Shown: in pieces, positions 1-5,493 of the stretch
Position numbering within the stretch: the first letter of the stretch is position 1
How the letters are laid out: each line of letters opens with the position of its first letter
Origin: Planctomycetota bacterium
Lineage (GTDB): Bacteria > Planctomycetota > SBBH01 > JAHFOU01
Assembly: GCA_023261525.1 (NCBI GenBank)
Contig: JAHFOU010000060.1
Coordinates: forward strand, 1-6,980
Direction of reading: 5' to 3'
Length of the DNA stretch: 6,980 bases
The notes under the pieces: generated by a model
Databases searched by the model: none
The model's input: only the letters and a program-made list of their open reading frames with translations
What the model was told of the DNA's origin: nothing
Translations under genes and position numbers: made by a program

Positions 1-2
1 GC

Positions 3-317
3 CTGGTCGATCTGCTGAAGGCCGTCTTCCCGGGCGGCTCGGTCACGGGATGCCCCAAGCTGAGGGCCCTGGAGGTCATCGATTCCCTGGAGCCCACGCG
101 CCGGGGGATCTACTGCGGCGCCATCGGCTGGGCCCTGGGAGGGAGCCTCTGCCTGAACCTGGCCATCCGGACGATGAGCGTGGCGGGGGGGCTGGCGACC
201 CTGCACGCCGGGGGGGGCATCGTGGCCGATTCCGACCCCGAGGCGGAGCACCGCGAGACCCTGGACAAGGCCAGGGGCCTGCTGGAGGCCTTGGGCTATA
301 ATCGTCTCCCGCCATGA
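3..317 (+). CDS. pabB: Aminodeoxychorismate synthase component I (PabB), C-terminal fragment
   Basis: This is the last 104 codons of a chorismate-binding enzyme whose 5' part lies left of the window. The family converts chorismate plus amide-derived ammonia to 4-amino-4-deoxychorismate, the precursor of p-aminobenzoate and folate, in the cytoplasm. Seen directly: a PGGSVTGCPKLRA motif at about bases 30-68, an EVIDSLEPTRRGIYCGAIGW segment, and the C-terminal GGGIVADSDPEAEHRET signature, whose glutamates belong to the Mg/chorismate site. The GGS(I/V)TGxPK form is typical of PabB; TrpE proteins usually read GT(L/V)SGAPK and isochorismate synthases differ more. The PabB-characteristic lysine region is outside the window, so TrpE-like or mixed specificity is not fully excluded. 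The protein stops right after the chorismate-binding domain, so there is no C-terminal PabC lyase fusion. The TGA stop overlaps the rpoN ATG within ATGA at 314-317, suggesting co-transcription and coupling. Confidence 0.85.
   Translation: MVDLLKAVFPGGSVTGCPKLRALEVIDSLEPTRRGIYCGAIGWALGGSLCLNLAIRTMSVAGGLATLHAGGGIVADSDPEAEHRETLDKARGLLEALGYNRLPP
297..302 (+). promoter_or_regulatory. Candidate -10 element (TATAAT) for rpoN
   Basis: A perfect TATAAT hexamer sits inside the last codons of pabB, 11 bases before the rpoN ATG at 314. It is rare by chance in DNA this GC-rich. Transcription starting about 7 bases downstream (near 309) would give rpoN a leader of only about 5 bases, that is, nearly leaderless. 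Against it: no recognisable -35 hexamer at a 16-18 base distance and no TGn extension, and the bases also encode Gly-Tyr-Asn of PabB. Function is inference. Confidence 0.35.
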
Positions 318-1783
318 AACTCGAATTCCGCCAGCACCTCCGGATGTCCCAGGAACTGCGGCTCGCGCCGCAGATGATCCAGTCCATGGAGATCCTCCAG
401 CTGGCCACCCTGGAGCTGAGGCGGCGGATCGAGCAGGAGCTGGAGGAGAACCCCGTCCTGGAGCTGGCGGCCGAGGTCCCCGAGGAGGGAGCGACAGCCG
501 AGGCCCCGGCCCTGGAGGCTCCCGCCGCCGAGCCGGAGGAGCCCGATCCCATCGAGGCCGCGCGCGAGGCTGCCTGGGAGCGCGACTGGCAGGAGTCCCG
601 CGAGGCCGCCCGCTCCCGGGGCGGCGACGGCGAGGACCCCAAGATGGAGGCCATGAACAACACGGCCGCCCGGCCCATGAGCCTCCAGGACTTCCTCCAC
701 GGCCAGTTCCTCCTCCTGGAGTCCACGGACCGCGAACGCAGGATCGCCCGCAACCTCGTCTACAACATCGACGACGCCGGCTACCTTCCCTATACCCTCG
801 AGCAGGTGATCGAGTCCATGGACCCCGATCCCGCGGAGGCCCCGGTCGCCCCGGCCGAGGTCGAGGCCGTCCTCCACCGGATCCAGACCCTGGACCCGCC
901 CGGGGTGGGGGCCAGGGACCTGCGCGAATGCCTCCTCCTCCAGCTCGGCCCCACGCCGCCGGGGGACCTGGCCCGCACCCTGATCGAGCGCTACCTGGAG
1001 GACGTGGAGGCCAACCGCTTCCCCAAGATCGCCAAGGAGACGGGCCGGCCCCTGGAGGAGATCAAGGCGGCCGTGGAGGCCCTGGCGGCCCTGAATCCCA
1101 AGCCCGGCATGGTCTTCGGCGGCGAGGCCACCCCGGCCATCCACCCCGACGTCGTGGTCGAGGCGGTGGAGGGTCCCGAGGGCCAGCCCGTCGACTACGA
1201 GGTCTCGGTGGAGGGCTCGGCCCTGCCGGAGCTGAGGCTCAGCCCCTTCTACGGGGACCGCATGAAGAAGGAGGGCGGCGAGGACCCCCAGGTGCGCGAG
1301 TACCTCAAGCGCAAGGTGGAGTCGGCGCGCTGGCTCATCGATGCGATCCGCCAGCGCCAGGAGACCCTGCTCAAGGTGGCCCGTTGCGTCTTCCGGCGCC
1401 AGCGGGCCTTCCTGGACCAGGGGTCCAGCCACCTGAGCCCGCTCAAGATGCAGGAGGTGGCCGACGAGGTCGGCGTCCACGTCTCCACGGTGAGCCGGGC
1501 CATCTCCGAGAAGTACGCCCAGACCCCGCGCGGCATCTTCGCGCTCAAGTACTTCTTCACGGGAGGCACCCAGAGCGCCGCCACGGGGGAGATGGCCTCC
1601 TGGGAGACGGTGAAGCGCAAGGTCCTGGACTGCGTGGCCCTGGAGGACAAGCGCAACCCGCTCTCGGACGGGGACATCGAGGAGAAGCTGAAGGCCGACG
1701 GGCTGGACGTGGCCCGGCGCACCGTCACCAAGTACCGCAAGCTCCTGAAGATCCCCTCCTCCCGCCAGCGCCGCCAGTACTGA
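314..1783 (+). CDS. rpoN: RNA polymerase sigma-54 factor (RpoN)
   Basis: Sigma-54 directs RNA polymerase to -24/-12 promoters and needs AAA+ enhancer-binding activators for open complex formation. The 489-residue length is normal. Seen: region I (1-50) is glutamine/leucine rich with the typical MSQELRLAPQMIQSMEILQL block; region II (about 51-112) is a low-complexity acidic Ala/Glu/Pro linker; the core-binding part (about 120-310) has LQDFLHGQF, YNIDDAGYL and LDPPGVGARDLRECLLLQL; the DNA-binding helix-turn-helix lies near 377-398, followed by KYAQTPRGIFALKYFFTGG; the RpoN box ARRTVTKYRK is at 467-476, then IPSSRQRRQY at the end. HTH-region residues V390 (HVSTVSR, usually HESTVSR) and A410 (FALKYFF, usually FELKYFF) differ from the common form. 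The ATG overlaps the pabB stop and has no clear Shine-Dalgarno sequence, so translation probably relies on coupling or on a very short leader from the TATAAT at 297-302. The usual neighbours lptB and hpf are not seen: pabB precedes it and pepA follows. Confidence 0.98.
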   Translation: MKLEFRQHLRMSQELRLAPQMIQSMEILQLATLELRRRIEQELEENPVLELAAEVPEEGATAEAPALEAPAAEPEEPDPIEAAREAAWERDWQESREAARSRGGDGEDPKMEAMNNTAARPMSLQDFLHGQFLLLESTDRERRIARNLVYNIDDAGYLPYTLEQVIESMDPDPAEAPVAPAEVEAVLHRIQTLDPPGVGARDLRECLLLQLGPTPPGDLARTLIERYLEDVEANRFPKIAKETGRPLEEIKAAVEALAALNPKPGMVFGGEATPAIHPDVVVEAVEGPEGQPVDYEVSVEGSALPELRLSPFYGDRMKKEGGEDPQVREYLKRKVESARWLIDAIRQRQETLLKVARCVFRRQRAFLDQGSSHLSPLKMQEVADEVGVHVSTVSRAISEKYAQTPRGIFALKYFFTGGTQSAATGEMASWETVKRKVLDCVALEDKRNPLSDGDIEEKLKADGLDVARRTVTKYRKLLKIPSSRQRRQY

Positions 1784-1789
1784 TAGAAT
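1781..1789 (+). promoter_or_regulatory. Candidate extended -10 promoter (TGATAGAAT) for pepA
   Basis: TGA followed by TAGAAT gives a TGn extended -10 element with five of six matches to TATAAT. Its first three bases are the rpoN stop codon, and it lies at the start of the 49-base gap before pepA. Predicted transcription start is near 1796, giving a leader of about 37 bases that contains the ribosome binding site. No convincing -35 box is visible, which is tolerable for extended -10 promoters. Function is inference. Confidence 0.4.
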
Positions 1790-1818
1790 CCCCGCCGACA
1801 CCCCCAAGACCCCCTAAG

Positions 1819-1823
1819 AGGAG
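1819..1823 (+). promoter_or_regulatory. Ribosome binding site of pepA
   Basis: AGGAG (within AAGAGGAG, 1816-1823) lies 9 bases before the ATG at 1833. It is the best Shine-Dalgarno match at any gene start in this window and fixes the pepA start codon. Confidence 0.8.
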
Positions 1824-1832
1824 CGAGCCCCC

Positions 1833-3317
1833 ATGAAGCTCTCCGCCAAGCCCCTGAAGACCCTCTCCGACGCCGAACGCGGCAACCTCGCCCTCGGCCT
1901 CTTCGAGGAGAAGGACACCCATGCCGCCGCGCTCAAGGCCCATCCGGCCCTGAAGCGCCTGCTTGAGACCGGGGACTTCAAGGGCAAGGCCAACGACTGC
2001 GTGGTGCTCTACCCCGAGTCGGGCTCCACGCGCCTGATGGCCGTGGGCCTGGGCAAGCGCGCCGCCTTCGGCGCCCGTCAGGCCATGGAGGCCTCCGCCA
2101 CGGCCGTGCGCCGGGCCGGGAAGCTGGGCGTGGAGCACCTGACCTTCGCCCTTCCGTCCGAGGCCGGGGCGTCCGCGGCCGTGGTCGAGGGGGCCGCCGA
2201 GGGGGCCCGCCTGGGCACCTACGCCTTCGACCGCTTCAAGGAGAAGAAGGAGGGGGAGGCCCCGAAGAAGGTTTCCGCGTGCACCGTGGCCGTCTCCGCC
2301 TCCGCCCGCGCGGAGATCCTGGAGAAGGCCTGCCATACCGGCGCCGTGATCGGGGAGGCCCAGGCCTTCGTCCGCGACCTCGCCGCCCTGCCCTCCAACT
2401 TCAAGACCCCCACCCAGCTCGGGGAAGAGGCCCGGAAGATGGCCCGCAAGACCGGCCTCTCCTGCCACCTCATCCTCAGGGACGAGGCCAAGAAGCTGGG
2501 CATGGGCGCCTTCCTGGGCGTAGCCCAGGGTTCGGCCGAGCCGCCCGTCTTCGTGGTGCTCGAGCACAAGCCCGCCAAGGCCTCGGGGAAAGCGAAGAAG
2601 CCCGTGGTCGTGGTCGGCAAGGGCATCACCTTCGACACCGGTGGGATCTCGCTCAAGCCCGCGCTCAACATGCACCACATGAAGGACGACATGACCGGAG
2701 GGGCCATCGTCCTGGGACTGCTCAAGGCCTGCGCGGAGCTGGAGCTCCCCACCCACGTCGTCGGCCTGGTGCCCTTCACGGAGAACATGCCCGGCGGCAA
2801 GGCCCAGAAGCCCGGCGACATCGTCTACGCCATGAACGGCAAGACCATCGAGGTCATCAACACGGACGCTGAGGGCCGCCTGGTCCTGGCCGACGCCCTC
2901 TGCTACGCCGAGCGTTACAAGCCGGCCGCCGTCGTGGATCTGGCCACCCTGACCGGGGCGGCCGGGGTGGCGCTGGGCCGGTTCGCGATCGGGGCCATGG
3001 CCACCGACCAGCGCCTGGTCGAGCGCCTCCAGGCCGCCGGCGAGGCGACCGGGGAGCGCGTGTGGCAGCTGCCGCTCTGGGACGAGTACCTGGAGCTGAT
3101 GCGCGGCGAGGCCGCGGACCTGCTGAACACCAGCGGCGGCGAGGCCGGGACCATCACGGCCGGGTCCTTCCTCAAGGAGTTCGCGAAACACTCCCCCTGG
3201 TGCCACCTGGACATCGCGGCCAGCGCCTGGGGCAAGGAGGAGAAGCCCTGGTCGCCCAAGGGCCCCACGGGCAACGGCCTGAGGATGATGGTGCAGTTCC
3301 TCAGGAGCTGGCGCTAG
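1833..3317 (+). CDS. pepA: Leucyl aminopeptidase, peptidase family M17 (PepA)
   Basis: A cytoplasmic dinuclear-metal aminopeptidase that removes N-terminal residues, preferably leucine and other hydrophobic ones, during peptide turnover; in E. coli the hexamer also acts as a DNA-binding accessory protein for Xer recombination and carAB control, which cannot be inferred here. Seen in the 494 residues: a divergent N-terminal M17 domain (about 1-165) and a well conserved catalytic domain (about 170-494). By alignment from memory with the E. coli enzyme, metal ligands are K263, D268, D286, D345 and E347, and catalytic residues K275 and R349, within VGKGITFDTGGISLKP, MKDDMTGGA and the family signature NTDAEGRL. 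All are intact and the length is typical, so the enzyme should be active. No signal peptide is visible. It is preceded by a strong ribosome binding site and a possible own promoter. Its TAG stop overlaps the stop codon of the convergent prenyltransferase gene. Confidence 0.97.
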   Translation: MKLSAKPLKTLSDAERGNLALGLFEEKDTHAAALKAHPALKRLLETGDFKGKANDCVVLYPESGSTRLMAVGLGKRAAFGARQAMEASATAVRRAGKLGVEHLTFALPSEAGASAAVVEGAAEGARLGTYAFDRFKEKKEGEAPKKVSACTVAVSASARAEILEKACHTGAVIGEAQAFVRDLAALPSNFKTPTQLGEEARKMARKTGLSCHLILRDEAKKLGMGAFLGVAQGSAEPPVFVVLEHKPAKASGKAKKPVVVVGKGITFDTGGISLKPALNMHHMKDDMTGGAIVLGLLKACAELELPTHVVGLVPFTENMPGGKAQKPGDIVYAMNGKTIEVINTDAEGRLVLADALCYAERYKPAAVVDLATLTGAAGVALGRFAIGAMATDQRLVERLQAAGEATGERVWQLPLWDEYLELMRGEAADLLNTSGGEAGTITAGSFLKEFAKHSPWCHLDIAASAWGKEEKPWSPKGPTGNGLRMMVQFLRSWR

Positions 3318-3320
3318 CGC
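3311..3320. other. Palindrome with shared stop codons of two convergent genes
   Basis: GCGCTAGCGC is a perfect 10-base palindrome. Its central CTAG (3314-3317) contains the TAG stop of pepA on the + strand (3315-3317) and the TAG stop of the prenyltransferase gene on the - strand (3316-3314), so the two coding regions overlap by 4 bases tail to tail. No U-tract or stable looped hairpin follows, so it is not a canonical intrinsic terminator. Confidence 0.9.
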
Positions 3321-4171
3321 GGGAGGACGTCGGCGGCGACGCCAACGGCCACCACGAAACTCACCGCGGCATTGGCGGTGAAGAAGGCCGCGTTCACCCG
3401 GGAGAGGTCGTTCGGTTTGACCAGGGTATGCTCCCAGACGAGCAGGGCGCCCACCAGGGCCACGGCCGCCCAGGAATACGTCCCCAGCCCCGCGGCACGG
3501 ACGAACCCCGCCAGGAGCCCGGCCGCCAGGACGTGCAGGAGCGTGGATAGCTTCAGCGCCACGGGGATCCCAAAGCGTGCCGGTACGGCGTGCAGGCCCA
3601 TGCTCTTGTCGAACTCCGCATCCTGGCAGGCATAGAGCAGGTCGAAGCCCGCCGTCCAGAGCGCCACGGCCGTCCCCAGGATCCAGGGGGCCGGGTCGGA
3701 GAGATCCCCCCGGACGGCGGCCCAGGCCCCGACCGGGGCCATGCCCAGGCCCACGCCCAGCCAGAGGTGGGCCGCGCTGGTGAAGCGTTTGGCATAGGAG
3801 TAGCCCAGCACCCAGCCCAGGGCCACCGGCGAGAGAAGCAGGCAGAGGGGATTGAGGAGCCGGGCGCAGGCCGCGACGAAGAGGGCCGCGGAGGCCCCCG
3901 TCACGCCCCAGGCCCAGCCCAGGCCGAGCCTCCCGGAGACCAGGGGGCGCATGGCGGTGCGGGGGTTCTCGCGGTCATAACGCAGGTCCGCGATGCGGTT
4001 GAAGGCCATGGCCGCGGTCCTCGCCCCCACCATGGCCAGGAGGATGCCGCCGCAGACCCTGTTCGTCGGGATCCCGCCTGCCGCCGCCAGGGCCGCTGCT
4101 GCCGCGAAGGGCAGGGCGAAGAGGGTGTGGGAGAACTTGACCAGCTCGAGGGTGTCGGCGAGCCGGCCCAT
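3314..4171 (-). CDS. mqnP: UbiA-family prenyltransferase, MqnP / 4-hydroxybenzoate polyprenyltransferase-like
   Basis: An integral membrane enzyme that attaches a polyprenyl chain from polyprenyl diphosphate to an aromatic quinone precursor. The 285 residues show about eight or nine hydrophobic helices and both Mg-diphosphate motifs: N58-R59-x2-D62-x3-D66-x2-NPRT, and Y180-ACQ-D184-AEF-D188. The VKFSHTLFALPF start, MVGARTAAMAFNR, YSYAKRF, GMAPVGAWAAVRG, GLHAVPARFG and a late NAAFFTANAAVSF block match the subgroup first named 'putative 4-hydroxybenzoate polyprenyltransferase' and later linked to the futalosine menaquinone route (MqnP). Choosing MqnP over UbiA rests on subgroup resemblance; no mqnABCD or ubi gene is in view. 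The ATG overlaps the upstream AsmA-family stop by one base (TGATG, 4173-4169), with a modest AAGG 7 bases before it, indicating coupled translation as last gene of the operon. Its 3' end overlaps pepA by 4 bases. Confidence 0.9.
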   Translation of the reverse strand: MGRLADTLELVKFSHTLFALPFAAAAALAAAGGIPTNRVCGGILLAMVGARTAAMAFNRIADLRYDRENPRTAMRPLVSGRLGLGWAWGVTGASAALFVAACARLLNPLCLLLSPVALGWVLGYSYAKRFTSAAHLWLGVGLGMAPVGAWAAVRGDLSDPAPWILGTAVALWTAGFDLLYACQDAEFDKSMGLHAVPARFGIPVALKLSTLLHVLAAGLLAGFVRAAGLGTYSWAAVALVGALLVWEHTLVKPNDLSRVNAAFFTANAAVSFVVAVGVAADVLPR

Positions 4172-5493
4172 CAGCGCGCCTTGAGGATGCCGTCCAGCAG
4201 GAGCTCCATGATCTCCGGCTTGAGGTGGGGCATGCGGCCCGTCAGGTGGACCTTCCAGGGGATGCTCTTCCCCAGGATCCCGGAGCAGACGAGGTGGTAG
4301 TCCGAGTTCAGGTCCGCCAGCCGCATGGTGCCGGACAGGTCGGCCGCACTGCCCTCGGTCTCCAGGCGGAGCGCATTCTGGACCACGCCCCCTCCGACGG
4401 TGAAACGCGCCGAGGCCCGGCTGAAGCGGGCCATCTCCACCGGCACGGGCACGGAGGGCGGGAGGAAGGGCGCCAGGTCGAGGTTAGCGGCCAGGGCCAT
4501 CTCCCCCTTGCCGGTCAGGGAGGCATTCACGTCCTGAAGGGAGGTTCCTTTCCAGGCCAGGTCGAGGTCGGCCCGGGGGATCTCCCCCGTAAGGGCTTCC
4601 CCGAAGCCGGCCAGGAAGGGGGAGAGCCAGCGCTGGCCGAAGGCCGGCGTCAGGCGGACCTTCTCCAGGCCGCCCTTGAAGGTGAAGGCGGGATGCTCCG
4701 CGTCCTGGAGGTTGGTCGAGGCCTCGAAATGCAGGGGGCCCCCGTTGAGGACGGCCTCCCCGCCGTCGAGCCGGGCCAGGCCGGCGTCGAGGAGGAGGCG
4801 GCAACGGAGGCTTTCCAGGAGCAGGCCTTCGGTGTGGACCGAAGCCATACGCAGGGAGCCGTCCAGCGCGGCGTGCTGGAGGGCCGCCATCAGGGGCAGG
4901 CCCTGCTCCAGGGAGAGCTCCGAGACCCTCGCGTCCAGGGCGATCCCCTCGGCCTGGCCCTTCACGCCCGCGGCCTGGTCGTCCAGGGAGATCCGGCTGT
5001 CCTCCAGGAGGATGCGGTTCACCTGTAAGACGGGGGGGAGCGAGGCCGCGGCCAGCATCCCGGACGGCGCCGAGGCGGCCGCGCCGGCCAGGTTCATCTT
5101 CCCGTTGGCGCGCCGGATCAGGTGGAGGTCGGCGCCCTTCACCTCCAGGGCGGTGACCGTCAGGCGCCGGCTCCACAGCGAGGAGAGCGCCAGGTCCAGC
5201 CTCAGCTGGCGCACCTGGCCCAGCTTCCCGAAGAAGCCCGGGGGATTGTCCACCGTGAGGCCCTTGAGGGTGACGCTGGGCCCCGTCAGGAGGCTGAGGC
5301 GGAGGGACTCGATGCCCACCGGCTGGCCCAGGGCCAGCGAGGCCCGGCGCTCGGCCTCGGCCCGGGCGGAGTCGGTGGAGGCCAGCAGGGGCAGGAGGAG
5401 GACGGCCAGGAAGAGGAGGGCGGCGAGGGAGAGGGAGAGCTTGAGGAGGCGGCGCCGGCGGGAGGGGGGAGGCCCCTGCCTGCGCTCGCTCAC
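4171..5493 (-). CDS. AsmA-family envelope protein
   Basis: A 440-residue protein reading VSERRQGPPPSRRRRLLK at its start, then one hydrophobic helix (about 16-38), then a long, mostly beta-predicted periplasmic part. The arginine-rich stretch before the helix suggests an N-terminal anchor with the C-terminal part in the periplasm. AsmA hallmarks seen: (A)EAERRASLALGQPVGIESLRLS after the helix, the VTLKGLTVDNPPGFFGKL segment near 75-92, the LEVKGADLHLIRRANGKMNL segment near 116-135, and a C-terminal AsmA-like domain ending GRMPHLKPEIMELLLDGI. Relatives (AsmA, YhdP, TamB) are linked to outer-membrane lipid homeostasis and proposed as lipid-transport bridges; the substrate here is unknown. Start choice: the frame is open up to 5703, but that extension is Pro/Arg/Gly-rich antisense to the upstream gene. 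GTG at 5493 gives a 4-base GTGA overlap with the upstream stop and places the helix properly. No good Shine-Dalgarno is visible, so it probably depends on coupling. Confidence 0.85.
   Translation of the reverse strand: MSERRQGPPPSRRRRLLKLSLSLAALLFLAVLLLPLLASTDSARAEAERRASLALGQPVGIESLRLSLLTGPSVTLKGLTVDNPPGFFGKLGQVRQLRLDLALSSLWSRRLTVTALEVKGADLHLIRRANGKMNLAGAAASAPSGMLAAASLPPVLQVNRILLEDSRISLDDQAAGVKGQAEGIALDARVSELSLEQGLPLMAALQHAALDGSLRMASVHTEGLLLESLRCRLLLDAGLARLDGGEAVLNGGPLHFEASTNLQDAEHPAFTFKGGLEKVRLTPAFGQRWLSPFLAGFGEALTGEIPRADLDLAWKGTSLQDVNASLTGKGEMALAANLDLAPFLPPSVPVPVEMARFSRASARFTVGGGVVQNALRLETEGSAADLSGTMRLADLNSDYHLVCSGILGKSIPWKVHLTGRMPHLKPEIMELLLDGILKAR

Noticed and set aside
296..1807. A 503-residue open frame antisense to rpoN
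   Set aside because: It lies fully opposite a canonical rpoN, has repetitive Leu/Gly/Ala/His composition expected from reading GC-rich codons backwards, and shows no recognisable motif.
928..1836. A 302-residue + strand frame overlapping rpoN
   Set aside because: It is Pro/Gly/Arg-rich, out of frame with a well conserved gene, and resembles a frame-shifted shadow.
1725..3206. A 493-residue open frame antisense to pepA
   Set aside because: It is opposite an unmistakable M17 peptidase with all catalytic residues; the long frame is a by-product of high GC at third codon positions.
3328..3341. Small inverted repeat CGTCG-4-CGACG near the convergent junction as a terminator
   Set aside because: The stem is only 5 bases, there is no T-tract on either side, and it lies inside the prenyltransferase coding sequence.
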